Position numbers and translations under genes: made by a program
NCBI GenBank assembly: GCA_021779655.1
Contig: JAJYAF010000190.1
Span: forward strand, 1-5,343
Source of the DNA: Pseudomonadota bacterium
Lineage (GTDB): Bacteria > Pseudomonadota > Alphaproteobacteria > Acetobacterales > Acetobacteraceae
DNA length: 5,343 nt
Direction: 5' to 3'
The notes under the pieces: model-generated
What the model was told of the DNA's origin: nothing
Database searches by the model: none
The model's input: the letters and a program-made list of their open reading frames with translations, nothing else
Part shown: positions 1 through 5,343 of the stretch, in pieces
How positions within the stretch are numbered: the first letter of the stretch is position 1
Layout of the letters: the number at the start of each line of letters is the position of its first letter

Positions 1-963
1 CATGCCCTTCTTGATGTTATGCAGAATCTGCTGGTTTCCGGATTCGTAGCCCACGAGCAGCAGCCGCAGCCCGTTCTCCTTGAAGACCTTCAGGCTTTTA
101 TACGGCACATTGGCCTTGGCGTTGCACGACCAGGTGACGCCCAGTTTGCCCAGTTCCCTGGCGATGGCTTCCGCCCGCGGCAGATTATCGGTGAAGGTGT
201 CGTCATCGAACATGAACTCCTTCACCTGCGGAAATTTCTTTTTGGCCTCGCGGATCTCCTCGATCACGTTTTCCACCGAGCGCGTGCGGTAGGTATGGCC
301 GCCCACCGTCTGCGGCCATAGACAGAAGGTGCAGCGGGATTTGCAGCCCCGGCCGGTATAGATCGAGATATAGGGATGCTTCAGATAGCCGATGAAATAA
401 TCCTCGATCCGCAGATGCTTCGCATAAACATCGGTCACGAAGGGCAACTGGTCCATGTCGTGCAGAATCGCGCGCTCGGGGTTCCGGACCAGCCGGCCCT
501 GCCCGTCGCGCCAGGTAATGCCGTCCACCTCCGCCAGCGGCCTGCCTTCGGCGATCTCCTTGATGGTGAAATCGAACTCGTTGCCGCAGACGAAATCGAC
601 GACCCTGGCGCGGCTGAGCGATTCTTCCGGCTGCACGGCGACCTTGGCGCCGACCAGGCCGATCAGCAGCCGGGGATTTTCCGCCTTGAACGCTTCCGCC
701 ACCTTGAGATCGTTGCCGAAGGAGGGCGTGGAGGTATGGATGATCAGCAGATCATGCGTCCTCGCGTGCGGCAGCACCTCGGCGAGCGACAGCCCCGCCG
801 GCGGCGCGTCGATCAGCGTGGAATCCGGCACCAGCGCCGCCGGCTGGGCGAGCCAGGTGGGAAACCAGAACGACCTGATCTCCCGCCTGGCCTGATAGCG
901 GGAGCCGGCGCCGCCGTCGAAACCGTCGAAGGAAGGCGGCTGCAAAAACAAGGTCTTCATCAT
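1..963 (-). CDS. hpnJ: Hopanoid biosynthesis radical SAM protein HpnJ (C-terminus cut off by window edge)
   Basis: The visible 321 residues form an uninterrupted reading frame that runs off the left edge, so the C-terminal part is missing (I recall the family at roughly 470 residues). It begins MMKTLFLQPPSFDGFDGG, typical of HpnJ. Residues about 1-160 look like the Rossmann-type N-terminal domain of class B radical SAM enzymes, but I see no DxHxxG cobalamin motif. The radical SAM core starts near residue 197. The [4Fe-4S]-binding CxxxCxxC is CKSRCTFC, with Cys207, Cys211 and Cys214. It is followed by FDDDTFT (252-258) and GYESG (305-309), both common in this superfamily. Known role of the family: conversion of the bacteriohopanetetrol glucosaminyl head group to the cyclitol ether by ring contraction, after HpnI and HpnK. 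The start at 963 is chosen because an AGGA precedes it and hpnI stops 9 bases upstream; the next codon is also ATG. Last gene of the visible operon; hpnK is expected nearby but not seen. Confidence 0.93.
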   Translation of the reverse strand, partial: MMKTLFLQPPSFDGFDGGAGSRYQARREIRSFWFPTWLAQPAALVPDSTLIDAPPAGLSLAEVLPHARTHDLLIIHTSTPSFGNDLKVAEAFKAENPRLLIGLVGAKVAVQPEESLSRARVVDFVCGNEFDFTIKEIAEGRPLAEVDGITWRDGQGRLVRNPERAILHDMDQLPFVTDVYAKHLRIEDYFIGYLKHPYISIYTGRGCKSRCTFCLWPQTVGGHTYRTRSVENVIEEIREAKKKFPQVKEFMFDDDTFTDNLPRAEAIARELGKLGVTWSCNAKANVPYKSLKVFKENGLRLLLVGYESGNQQILHNIKKGM

Positions 964-970
964 GGTGTCA

Positions 971-974
971 TCCT
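971..974 (-). promoter_or_regulatory. Ribosome binding site of hpnJ
   Basis: On the minus strand AGGA lies 7 bases before the hpnJ ATG. It overlaps the hpnI stop codon (TAG followed by GA), which suggests that translation of hpnI and hpnJ is coupled. It supports the ATG at 963 as the start. Confidence 0.6.
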
Positions 975-2199
975 AAAGGCTCTCGACGAATGTCTCAACC
1001 TTGTGTGTCTCAACCTTGCGCGGCATCGCCGCGGCGGGAGCAGGGGGTGAGGCCCTGCCCGTGTCCGCGCGCATGCGCTGCCCGCGCCAGCTCACGCCGT
1101 TGCCGCAATAGCTGACGGCGATGATACCGAACGTCAGAAGATCGCGCAGCACGAACACCCAGGCCCGCTCCTCCCCGGCGCCGGCCGTCCGGCAAAGCCG
1201 CAACGCCTTGTCCAGCCGCCGCGCCAGCCCGGAACGGCATAGCAGAACCGCGCCGAAGAGCAGCCAGGCGGCGGTGGAACCGCCGGAAAAAACCAGGCAG
1301 AGCAGCGCCCAGAACAGCGGTATCTGCAAGAGCGATCCGCTATAGGCAACCGGCGCCAGGGCGCGAATCGTCCGTCCCCAGCGCAGTTCATGGAAGAGCA
1401 GCTCCCTGAAGCCACTCTCCGGCACGGTGGTGGCGGGAAACACATTCGCGAAGGCGAGCCGCTTGCCCTTCGCGCGCACCAGCCGGCCCAGCACCTGGTC
1501 GTCCGCGAGACGGTCGGCCACCGCTTGCAGCCCGCCCACCGAGGCCAGCGTCTCCCGGGTGAGCGCGACAGTCACGCCAAGGCAATCCTGCCGCCCGAGC
1601 TTGCTCCCCAGCAGGGCGCCGGGGAGAAAATTGTAGTTGATCTGCATCGCGCCAAGCCGCGTGGCGAGATGCGGCATGCCGGGAAGCGCGGTGTAGAACG
1701 TGGTGACGAGCCCGACATCCGGCTGCCGCAACGCGGAAACCACCCGGGTGAGGAAATATGGCGGCACGTGGATATCGGCATCCGACATCACGAGCGTCGG
1801 ATATTTCGCCTGCCCGAGCATGTTGATGAGGTTGGAGACCTTGCGGTTGCCGCCATGCAACGTCTCGTCCACCACGACGGAGACATCCTGCGCGGGGTAG
1901 CGCCGGCGCAGTTCCGCGACGATTTGCAGCACTGGATCGGCGGCGTCCTGTACCCCGAAAACGAGCTGATATGCCGGATAGTCGATCCGGAAAAAGGATT
2001 CGAGCGCCAGTTCCGTCAGCGGCTCAACCCCGCAAAGCGGCTTCAGCACCGAAACCGGTGGCGGCTCCGGCAGCGGCGGCGGCTCCGGCTCAGCGACGAA
2101 ACGCTCGACCAGGAGCGTTCCCAAAAACTGCTGAACGACACCGGCCAGCACGCAGAGCGCGGCCAGCCAGGCGAGCGCGTGCATCATCGCGGATGGCAT
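973..2199 (-). CDS. hpnI: Hopanoid glycosyltransferase HpnI (GT2/GT21-like, membrane-bound)
   Basis: A 408-residue protein resembling ceramide glucosyltransferases (GT21). The family is known to transfer N-acetylglucosamine from UDP-GlcNAc to bacteriohopanetetrol at the inner membrane. Visible parts in order: an N-terminal membrane helix (about 7-30); a proline-rich linker (38-48); the catalytic domain starting at VSVLKPLCG (49-57). Catalytic motifs are Asp85 in FGVQD (D1), SDAD at 139-142 (D2), ADDQ at 232-235 (D3, Asp233/Asp234) and HELRW at 270-274, which corresponds to the (Q/R)xxRW motif with His in the first position. Hydrophobic segments at about 289-307, 308-321 and 348-365 are likely membrane helices. 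The tail (377-408) is rich in Ala, Pro and charged residues and ends with a duplicated KVET unit. The start at 2199 is uncertain: no good Shine-Dalgarno is visible, and Met5 or Met6 are alternatives. It lies 31 bases after hpnM and 9 before hpnJ, which uses its product after deacetylation by HpnK. Confidence 0.92.
   Translation of the reverse strand: MPSAMMHALAWLAALCVLAGVVQQFLGTLLVERFVAEPEPPPLPEPPPVSVLKPLCGVEPLTELALESFFRIDYPAYQLVFGVQDAADPVLQIVAELRRRYPAQDVSVVVDETLHGGNRKVSNLINMLGQAKYPTLVMSDADIHVPPYFLTRVVSALRQPDVGLVTTFYTALPGMPHLATRLGAMQINYNFLPGALLGSKLGRQDCLGVTVALTRETLASVGGLQAVADRLADDQVLGRLVRAKGKRLAFANVFPATTVPESGFRELLFHELRWGRTIRALAPVAYSGSLLQIPLFWALLCLVFSGGSTAAWLLFGAVLLCRSGLARRLDKALRLCRTAGAGEERAWVFVLRDLLTFGIIAVSYCGNGVSWRGQRMRADTGRASPPAPAAAMPRKVETHKVETFVESL
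991..1018 (-). repeat. 15-bp in-frame tandem duplication near the hpnI 3' end
   Basis: The 13-base string tgtctcaaccttg (plus strand) occurs at 991-1003 and again at 1006-1018, a period of 15 bases. In hpnI it encodes KVET twice (residues 395-398 and 400-403) in the C-terminal tail, outside the catalytic domain. It looks like a recent slippage duplication that keeps the frame. Confidence 0.85.
2061..2089 (-). repeat. 18-bp in-frame repeat coding the proline-rich linker of HpnI
   Basis: The string gcggctccggc (plus strand) occurs at 2061-2071 and 2079-2089, a period of 18 bases or six codons. It encodes PEPPPLPEPPP (residues 38-48) between the first membrane helix and the glycosyltransferase domain. 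It probably acts as a spacer. Confidence 0.7.
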
Positions 2200-2230
2200 C
2201 GACAGGTTGAACCACGTAGTCCCATGCTGG

Positions 2231-2851
2231 CTAGTTGCTTAACGCACCACCCGACAAGGTCGCAATCTTTTGTTTAAGCGCGCTGATCAACTGAGAAGCG
2301 TCTCCCGCGCTTACCTCCGAGCTAAAATCCGAGGATTGCACGGCAACCTTGCTGATGGTGCCGTTCAGCAGCACATCCGTCACCTGCCAGCCCCGGGGGC
2401 CGTTGGTCATCACATAGTCGAGTTCGGTCGGGCTGGAGCCATCGCCAGGCACGATTTTGGTTTCCACCACTTTTTTATCGCCCAGATCGCGCTCCGCCGG
2501 CAGCAGTTCGATCTGCTGGCCGCCGTAGGAATCGAAGCCGTTGACATAGCTTGCGACCGTGAACTGCGTGAACAGTTCCAGCAGTTCCTGCTGTTGCGCG
2601 GGCGGAAAGCTCGACCAGTAGAAGCCCGTGGAATTCTGAAGGATCACCGGCAGGTTGAAGGCGGATTCGACCACCGGCTTCAGCATGTTATAGCGCGCCA
2701 TGAAGCCCGCATTCGCGGAGCCGGCCTTCATGATGGAAATCAGGCTGGCATCGAGCGCGGCGATCGGCGCCTGTTCCGGGTTCACCGGCGCGGCCGCCAG
2801 AAGAAAGCCTGCGCCAAGGAGCGGGAGAAGCCTTGCGTGATGTTTTTTCAT
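2231..2851 (-). CDS. hpnM: Hopanoid-associated periplasmic protein HpnM (MlaC/Ttg2D family)
   Basis: A 206-residue protein. The N-terminus has a positively charged start (MKKHHAR), a hydrophobic stretch (8-21) and an AAA-type signal peptidase site near residue 21, with no lipobox cysteine, so it is probably secreted to the periplasm. The mature part follows the MlaC/Ttg2D pattern: an RYNMLKPVVESAF segment (53-65), a YWSSFPPAQQQELLELFTQF segment (78-97), then SYVNGFDSYGGQ (101-112). The family binds phospholipids in the Mla pathway; HpnM is the member linked to hopanoid clusters, and its exact cargo is not established as far as I know. The frame is open far upstream into dxs, but the signal peptide and the dxs stop set the start. 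ATG at 2851 is chosen; an ATG three codons earlier (2860, adding MRL) is equally possible. Neither has a clear Shine-Dalgarno, and the dxs stop is 5-14 bases away, so translation may depend on dxs. The partner transporter gene hpnN is not in the window. Confidence 0.88.
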   Translation of the reverse strand: MKKHHARLLPLLGAGFLLAAAPVNPEQAPIAALDASLISIMKAGSANAGFMARYNMLKPVVESAFNLPVILQNSTGFYWSSFPPAQQQELLELFTQFTVASYVNGFDSYGGQQIELLPAERDLGDKKVVETKIVPGDGSSPTELDYVMTNGPRGWQVTDVLLNGTISKVAVQSSDFSSEVSAGDASQLISALKQKIATLSGGALSN

Positions 2852-2865
2852 TAACCGCATATAGG

Positions 2866-4797
2866 CTATTGTGCCGGGATTGCGACCAGCCCGCGGCCGG
2901 TGCCCACGCCCAGGGCCGCCATCGCGGCCTGCACGATATCGCGTGCCGTGAGGCCGGCATCCACCAGTTGCGCCGCCGGCGTATTGTGGTCGATCAGCCG
3001 GTCGGGGAAGGTCATCGGCCGGAATTTCAGACCCCGATCGAAGGCGCCGCTCCAGGCGAGAAAATGCGCGACAGCCGCGCCGAAGCCGCCGGCCGCGCCA
3101 TCCTCGATGGTGATGAGCACGTCGTGGTGCCGCGCGAGCCGCGCGACCAGCGCCTGATCCAGCGGCTTCATGAAGCGTGCATCGGCCACGGTCGCGGAAA
3201 ACCCGCGCGCGGCCAGTTCCTCGGCCGCCTTCAGCGCATCGTGCAATCTGGGGCCGAGCGCCAGAATGGCCACGCTGGCGCCCTCGCGCAGAATCCGCCC
3301 CCGGCCGATCTCCCACACCGTGCCGCGCGCCGGCAGCGGCACGCCCAGCCCCTCGCCGCGCGGATAGCGCAGGGCGCTGGGCCGGTCGTCTATCGCCGCG
3401 GCCGTCGCCACGGCATCCATCAGCTCCGCCTCGTCGGAGGGCGCCATGATCACCATGTTCGGCAGCCCGCCCAGATAGCAGAGATCATAGGCTCCGGCAT
3501 GGGTCGCGCCGTCCGCGCCGACGAGCCCGGCCCGGTCCATGGCGAAGCGCACCGGCAGGGATTGCAGCACCACGTCGTGCACCAGCTGGTCGTAGCCGCG
3601 CTGCAGGAAGGTGGAATAGATCGCGCAGAACGGTGCCATGCCTTCCGAGGCCATGCCGGCCGCGAAGGTCACGGCGTGCTGCTCGGCGATGCCCACGTCG
3701 AACATCCGGTTCGGAAATTTCTGTCCGAACTTGTCGAGCCCGGTGCCGCCGGGCATGGCCGCCGTCACGGCCACGATTTTCGGATTGGCCTCGGCCTCGG
3801 CGATCAGCGCCTTGGCGAACACGTTGGTATAGGTGGGCGCGCCGGGCGGGTCTTTTTTCTGCTCGCCGGTCACCACGTTGAACTTCGAGACGGCATGGTA
3901 CTTGTCGCCGGAAGCCTCGGCCGGCGCGTAGCCCTTGCCCTTCTGGGTGACAACGTGCAGCAGCACCGGTTCCGGCCCGTCCGAATCGCGCAGATTGCGC
4001 AGAACGGGCAACAAGTGGTCGAGGTTATGGCCGTCGATCGGGCCGACATAATAGAAGCCGAGTTCCTCGAACAGCGTGCCGCCGGTCAGGATGCCGCGCG
4101 CGTATTCCTCCGCCCGGCGCGCGGTATGCGCCAGCGGCCGGGGGAAGCGCTTGGCCATCTTCGCCGCGAAATCGCGCAGGCTGAGGAAGCTGCGCGAGGA
4201 GATCAGCCGCGAGAGATAGGCGCTCATGGCGCCCACCGGCGGCGCGATCGACATGTCGTTGTCGTTGAGGATGACGATCAGCCGGGACTTCATCGCCCCG
4301 GCATTGTTCATCGCCTCGTAGGCCATGCCGGCGCTCATCGCCCCGTCGCCGATCACCGAGATGATATTGCGGCGCGACCGGGGTTCCTGCAGATCGCGCG
4401 CCACCGCCATGCCCAGCCCGGCCGAGATGGAGGTGGAGGAGTGCGCGGCCCCGAACGGATCGTAAGGGCTCTCGGAACGGCGGGTGAAGCCGGAAAGCCC
4501 GCCGCCCTGGCGCAGCGTCCGGATACGGTCGCGGCGGCCGGTGAGGATTTTATGGGGATAGGCCTGATGGCCGACATCCCAGATCAGGCGGTCGTCGGGC
4601 GTATCGAACACCGCGTGGACGGCCACGGTCAGTTCCACCACGCCGAGCGAGGCGCCCAGATGGCCGCCGGTCACCGAGACGGCATCCACGGTTTCCGCGC
4701 GCAATTCCTCGGCAAGCTGCTTGAGCTGTTCGGTGGAAAGGTTCCGCATGTCGGCTGGAATTCTGATCCGGTCGAGGAGAGGTGTCCGCGGCGGCAT
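2866..4797 (-). CDS. dxs: 1-deoxy-D-xylulose-5-phosphate synthase
   Basis: A 643-residue cytoplasmic enzyme, the normal length for Dxs. It condenses pyruvate with glyceraldehyde 3-phosphate, using thiamine diphosphate and Mg2+, in the first and often rate-limiting MEP-pathway step. Landmarks: GGHLGAS (44-50, His46); [17 protein letters not shown] (73-89); the ThDP motif GDG at 150-152 with NDN at 178-180; His301 in DKYHAVSKF; catalytic Glu372 in [13 protein letters not shown]; Tyr394; Arg400 in FLQRGYDQ; Asp429 and His433 in GADGATH; Arg480 in RYPRG. All residues I know to matter in the E. coli enzyme appear to be present. The frame is open 41 codons further upstream, but [18 protein letters not shown] matches the usual Dxs N-terminus and has an AGGGGGG upstream, so 4797 is the start. 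It is the first gene of the apparent dxs-hpnM-hpnI-hpnJ operon, presumably supplying isoprenoid units for hopanoids. Many bacteria have another dxs copy elsewhere; this cannot be judged here. Confidence 0.98.
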   Translation of the reverse strand: MPPRTPLLDRIRIPADMRNLSTEQLKQLAEELRAETVDAVSVTGGHLGASLGVVELTVAVHAVFDTPDDRLIWDVGHQAYPHKILTGRRDRIRTLRQGGGLSGFTRRSESPYDPFGAAHSSTSISAGLGMAVARDLQEPRSRRNIISVIGDGAMSAGMAYEAMNNAGAMKSRLIVILNDNDMSIAPPVGAMSAYLSRLISSRSFLSLRDFAAKMAKRFPRPLAHTARRAEEYARGILTGGTLFEELGFYYVGPIDGHNLDHLLPVLRNLRDSDGPEPVLLHVVTQKGKGYAPAEASGDKYHAVSKFNVVTGEQKKDPPGAPTYTNVFAKALIAEAEANPKIVAVTAAMPGGTGLDKFGQKFPNRMFDVGIAEQHAVTFAAGMASEGMAPFCAIYSTFLQRGYDQLVHDVVLQSLPVRFAMDRAGLVGADGATHAGAYDLCYLGGLPNMVIMAPSDEAELMDAVATAAAIDDRPSALRYPRGEGLGVPLPARGTVWEIGRGRILREGASVAILALGPRLHDALKAAEELAARGFSATVADARFMKPLDQALVARLARHHDVLITIEDGAAGGFGAAVAHFLAWSGAFDRGLKFRPMTFPDRLIDHNTPAAQLVDAGLTARDIVQAAMAALGVGTGRGLVAIPAQ

Positions 4798-4806
4798 CAG
4801 TTCCGG

Positions 4807-4813
4807 CCCCCCT
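4807..4813 (-). promoter_or_regulatory. Ribosome binding site of dxs
   Basis: AGGGGGG on the minus strand lies 9 bases before the ATG at 4797, with a second purine patch (GGAA, 4801-4804) closer to it. This favours 4797 over the upstream in-frame ATGs at 4887 and 4920. Confidence 0.5.
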
Positions 4814-4887
4814 GAGCCAGTGTTCCCGGCGTTTTGCTGCCCATGTTGTCCTTGATCCTTTTTATACCCAGCCCAATTCAAACCCAT

Positions 4888-4906
4888 CCGCGGCGGCCGC
4901 TCGCGG
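4888..4906. repeat. GC-rich inverted repeat in the dxs upstream region
   Basis: CCGCG at 4888-4892 and CGCGG at 4902-4906 are inverted copies. They enclose the perfect 8-bp palindrome GCGGCCGC (4893-4900). The element could form a hairpin if dxs transcripts start upstream of it, or it may be a chance product of high GC. Confidence 0.4.
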
Positions 4907-4922
4907 AAACAAACCACCAATG

Positions 4923-4935
4923 CGTCGAGTCGACG
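4923..4935. promoter_or_regulatory. Perfect 13-bp palindrome, candidate operator
   Basis: CGTCGA-G-TCGACG is a perfect inverted repeat with 6-bp arms and one central base, lying 126 bases upstream of the dxs start. The form fits a small dimeric regulator site, but I cannot name a regulator. As a hairpin it would have only a 5-bp stem with a 3-base loop. A short T-run follows on the plus strand, but no plus-strand gene ends here, so a terminator role is unlikely. Confidence 0.3.
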
Positions 4936-4971
4936 AATTTTTCTTCACATAAGACGCCAGCGACGGAATTG

Positions 4972-5031
4972 CCAGCCACCTTCATTACCAGCCACCTTCG
5001 TTACCAGCCACCTTCATTACCAGCCACCTTC
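4972..5031. repeat. 16-bp tandem repeat, four copies, between dxs and ispH
   Basis: The unit CCAGCCACCTTCRTTA starts at 4972, 4988, 5004 and 5020; the fourth copy keeps only its first 12 bases before diverging. The variable base is A, G, A in copies 1-3. The 29 bases from 4972 recur exactly from 5004, so a two-unit block seems to have been duplicated. A degenerate extra copy may precede it (GCCAGCGAC at 4956-4964). Sixteen is not a multiple of three, so it is not a coding repeat, and there are no spacers, so it is not a CRISPR array. It could be a set of binding sites (iteron-like) or a slippage-prone microsatellite. Confidence 0.95.
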
Positions 5032-5168
5032 GGCGCGCGCCTCGCAAGCCATGTTCCGCCTGCCCATACCACCGGTAATTGTCCTCATTTACGCCCACGC
5101 TTGCGGATTGACGAGGCAATGACCTATTGCTGTGGGCATAAAGCCCGACGGCGTGACACACCGGCAAC

Positions 5169-5173
5169 AGGAA
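5169..5173 (+). promoter_or_regulatory. Ribosome binding site of ispH
   Basis: AGGAA lies 6 bases before the ATG at 5180. It supports this start over the in-frame GTG codons at 5132 and 5153; an in-frame TGA at 5120-5122 closes the frame further upstream. Confidence 0.7.
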
Positions 5174-5179
5174 CTGGAC

Positions 5180-5343
5180 ATGGACGGCTCGCAATCCCCG
5201 AAAACCCTAAAGGTTATCCTGGCTCAGCCGCGCGGCTTCTGCGCGGGCGTGGAGCGCGCCATCGACATTGTGGAGCGCGCCCTGCAGAAATTCGGCCCGC
5301 CCATCTATGTACGCCACGAAATTGTGCATAACCGCCATGTGGT
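5180..5343 (+). CDS. ispH: 4-hydroxy-3-methylbut-2-enyl diphosphate reductase IspH/LytB (5' part only)
   Basis: The first 54 codons are present and the frame runs off the right edge (full proteins are roughly 310-350 residues). IspH is a cytoplasmic [4Fe-4S] enzyme that reduces HMBPP to IPP and DMAPP, the last MEP-pathway step. The visible part has the family hallmarks: [19 protein letters not shown] (14-32), with Cys21 as the first cluster ligand (E. coli Cys12), and [15 protein letters not shown], with His50 equivalent to the substrate-binding His41 of E. coli. The constant offset of 9 fits a short N-terminal extension. The other two cluster cysteines lie beyond the window. It is divergent from dxs, so the first and last MEP steps flank one shared upstream region. 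Confidence 0.96.
   Translation, partial: MDGSQSPKTLKVILAQPRGFCAGVERAIDIVERALQKFGPPIYVRHEIVHNRHV

Larger units (their letters stand above)
4798..5179. other. Divergent intergenic region between dxs and ispH
   Basis: This 382-base region separates the two divergent genes and should hold the promoters of both. It contains a GC-rich inverted repeat (4888-4906), a 13-bp palindrome (4923-4935) and a 16-bp tandem repeat in four copies (4972-5031). Candidate promoter parts are weak. On the minus strand TATAAA (4861-4866) lies about 64 bases before dxs, but no -35 sits at a proper distance (TTGAAT at 4876-4881 is only 9 bases away). On the plus strand TTGACG (5108-5113) resembles a -35 box before ispH, but the best A/T-rich hexamer, CATAAA at 5137-5142, is 23 bases downstream, which is too far. 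A small hairpin (GGGC-ATAAA-GCCC, 5134-5146) precedes ispH. Open frames across the region do not resemble any protein I know, and the 16-bp unit would shift frame at each copy. I see no convincing gene. Confidence 0.75.

Noticed and set aside
1390..2277. A 295-codon plus-strand frame opposite hpnI, and similar ones at 376-1050 and 2270-2854
   Set aside because: Same cause: each is in codon register with the real gene on the other strand (hpnI, hpnJ, hpnM) and has no recognisable domain.
2231..3316. HpnM as a 361-residue protein starting inside dxs
   Set aside because: The extra N-terminal part is an out-of-frame reading of dxs. The signal peptide at MKKHHAR marks the true start near 2851.
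2833..4815. A 660-codon open frame on the plus strand, opposite dxs
   Set aside because: It is in exact codon-to-codon register with dxs. A stop there needs TTA, CTA or TCA codons in dxs, which are rare in GC-rich genomes, so the frame stays open by default. The translation resembles no known family.
4798..4870. Thiamine pyrophosphate riboswitch before the ThDP enzyme Dxs
   Set aside because: I do not find the conserved CUGAGA thi-box core or its partner elements, and Dxs uses ThDP as a cofactor without making it.
4798..4920. A 41-residue N-terminal extension of Dxs
   Set aside because: Dxs proteins usually begin just before the TPLLD segment, and the purine-rich site lies before 4797.
4972..5031. 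CRISPR array
   Set aside because: Units are only 16 bp and directly adjacent, with no spacers and no cas genes in the window.
5134..5146. Small hairpin GGGC-ATAAA-GCCC as a terminator or attenuator before ispH
   Set aside because: The stem is only 4 bp and no T-run follows.
4834..5331. A 165-codon plus-strand frame across the intergenic region and into ispH
   Set aside because: It reads the 16-bp repeats and then ispH in a wrong frame, and no family resemblance is visible.

Overview
This window carries a hopanoid-lipid gene cluster from a GC-rich Gram-negative bacterium. The gene set (MEP-pathway genes next to hpnM, hpnI and hpnJ) and the protein sequences suggest an alphaproteobacterium. 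The Rhodospirillales/Acetobacteraceae are plausible, but the lineage is an inference from gene content and style, not a database match. I see no rRNA, tRNA, CRISPR array, insertion sequence or phage gene.

Layout. Positions 1-4797 hold four tightly packed genes, all on the minus strand. In transcription order they are dxs (4797-2866), hpnM (2851-2231), hpnI (2199-973) and hpnJ (963 to beyond the left edge). The gaps of 14, 31 and 9 bases leave no room for promoters or terminators, so they are probably one operon. A 382-base non-coding region (4798-5179) follows. It holds a four-copy 16-bp tandem repeat, a 13-bp palindrome and a GC-rich inverted repeat. From 5180 to the right edge, on the plus strand, is the start of ispH (lytB), divergent from dxs.

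How the genes work together. Dxs makes 1-deoxy-D-xylulose 5-phosphate, the first MEP-pathway intermediate. IspH makes IPP and DMAPP in the last step. These C5 units feed squalene and hopene synthesis, whose genes are not in the window. HpnI is the glycosyltransferase that adds N-acetylglucosamine to bacteriohopanetetrol. HpnJ is the radical SAM enzyme that later converts the glucosaminyl head group to the cyclitol ether; the deacetylase HpnK, acting between them, is not in the window and may lie beyond the left edge. HpnM is a periplasmic MlaC/Ttg2D-like protein thought to take part in hopanoid handling or transport. The cluster therefore joins precursor supply, head-group tailoring and possible lipid trafficking.

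Novelty. The genes belong to known families and I do not see an undescribed system. The least explained part is the repeat-bearing region between dxs and ispH.
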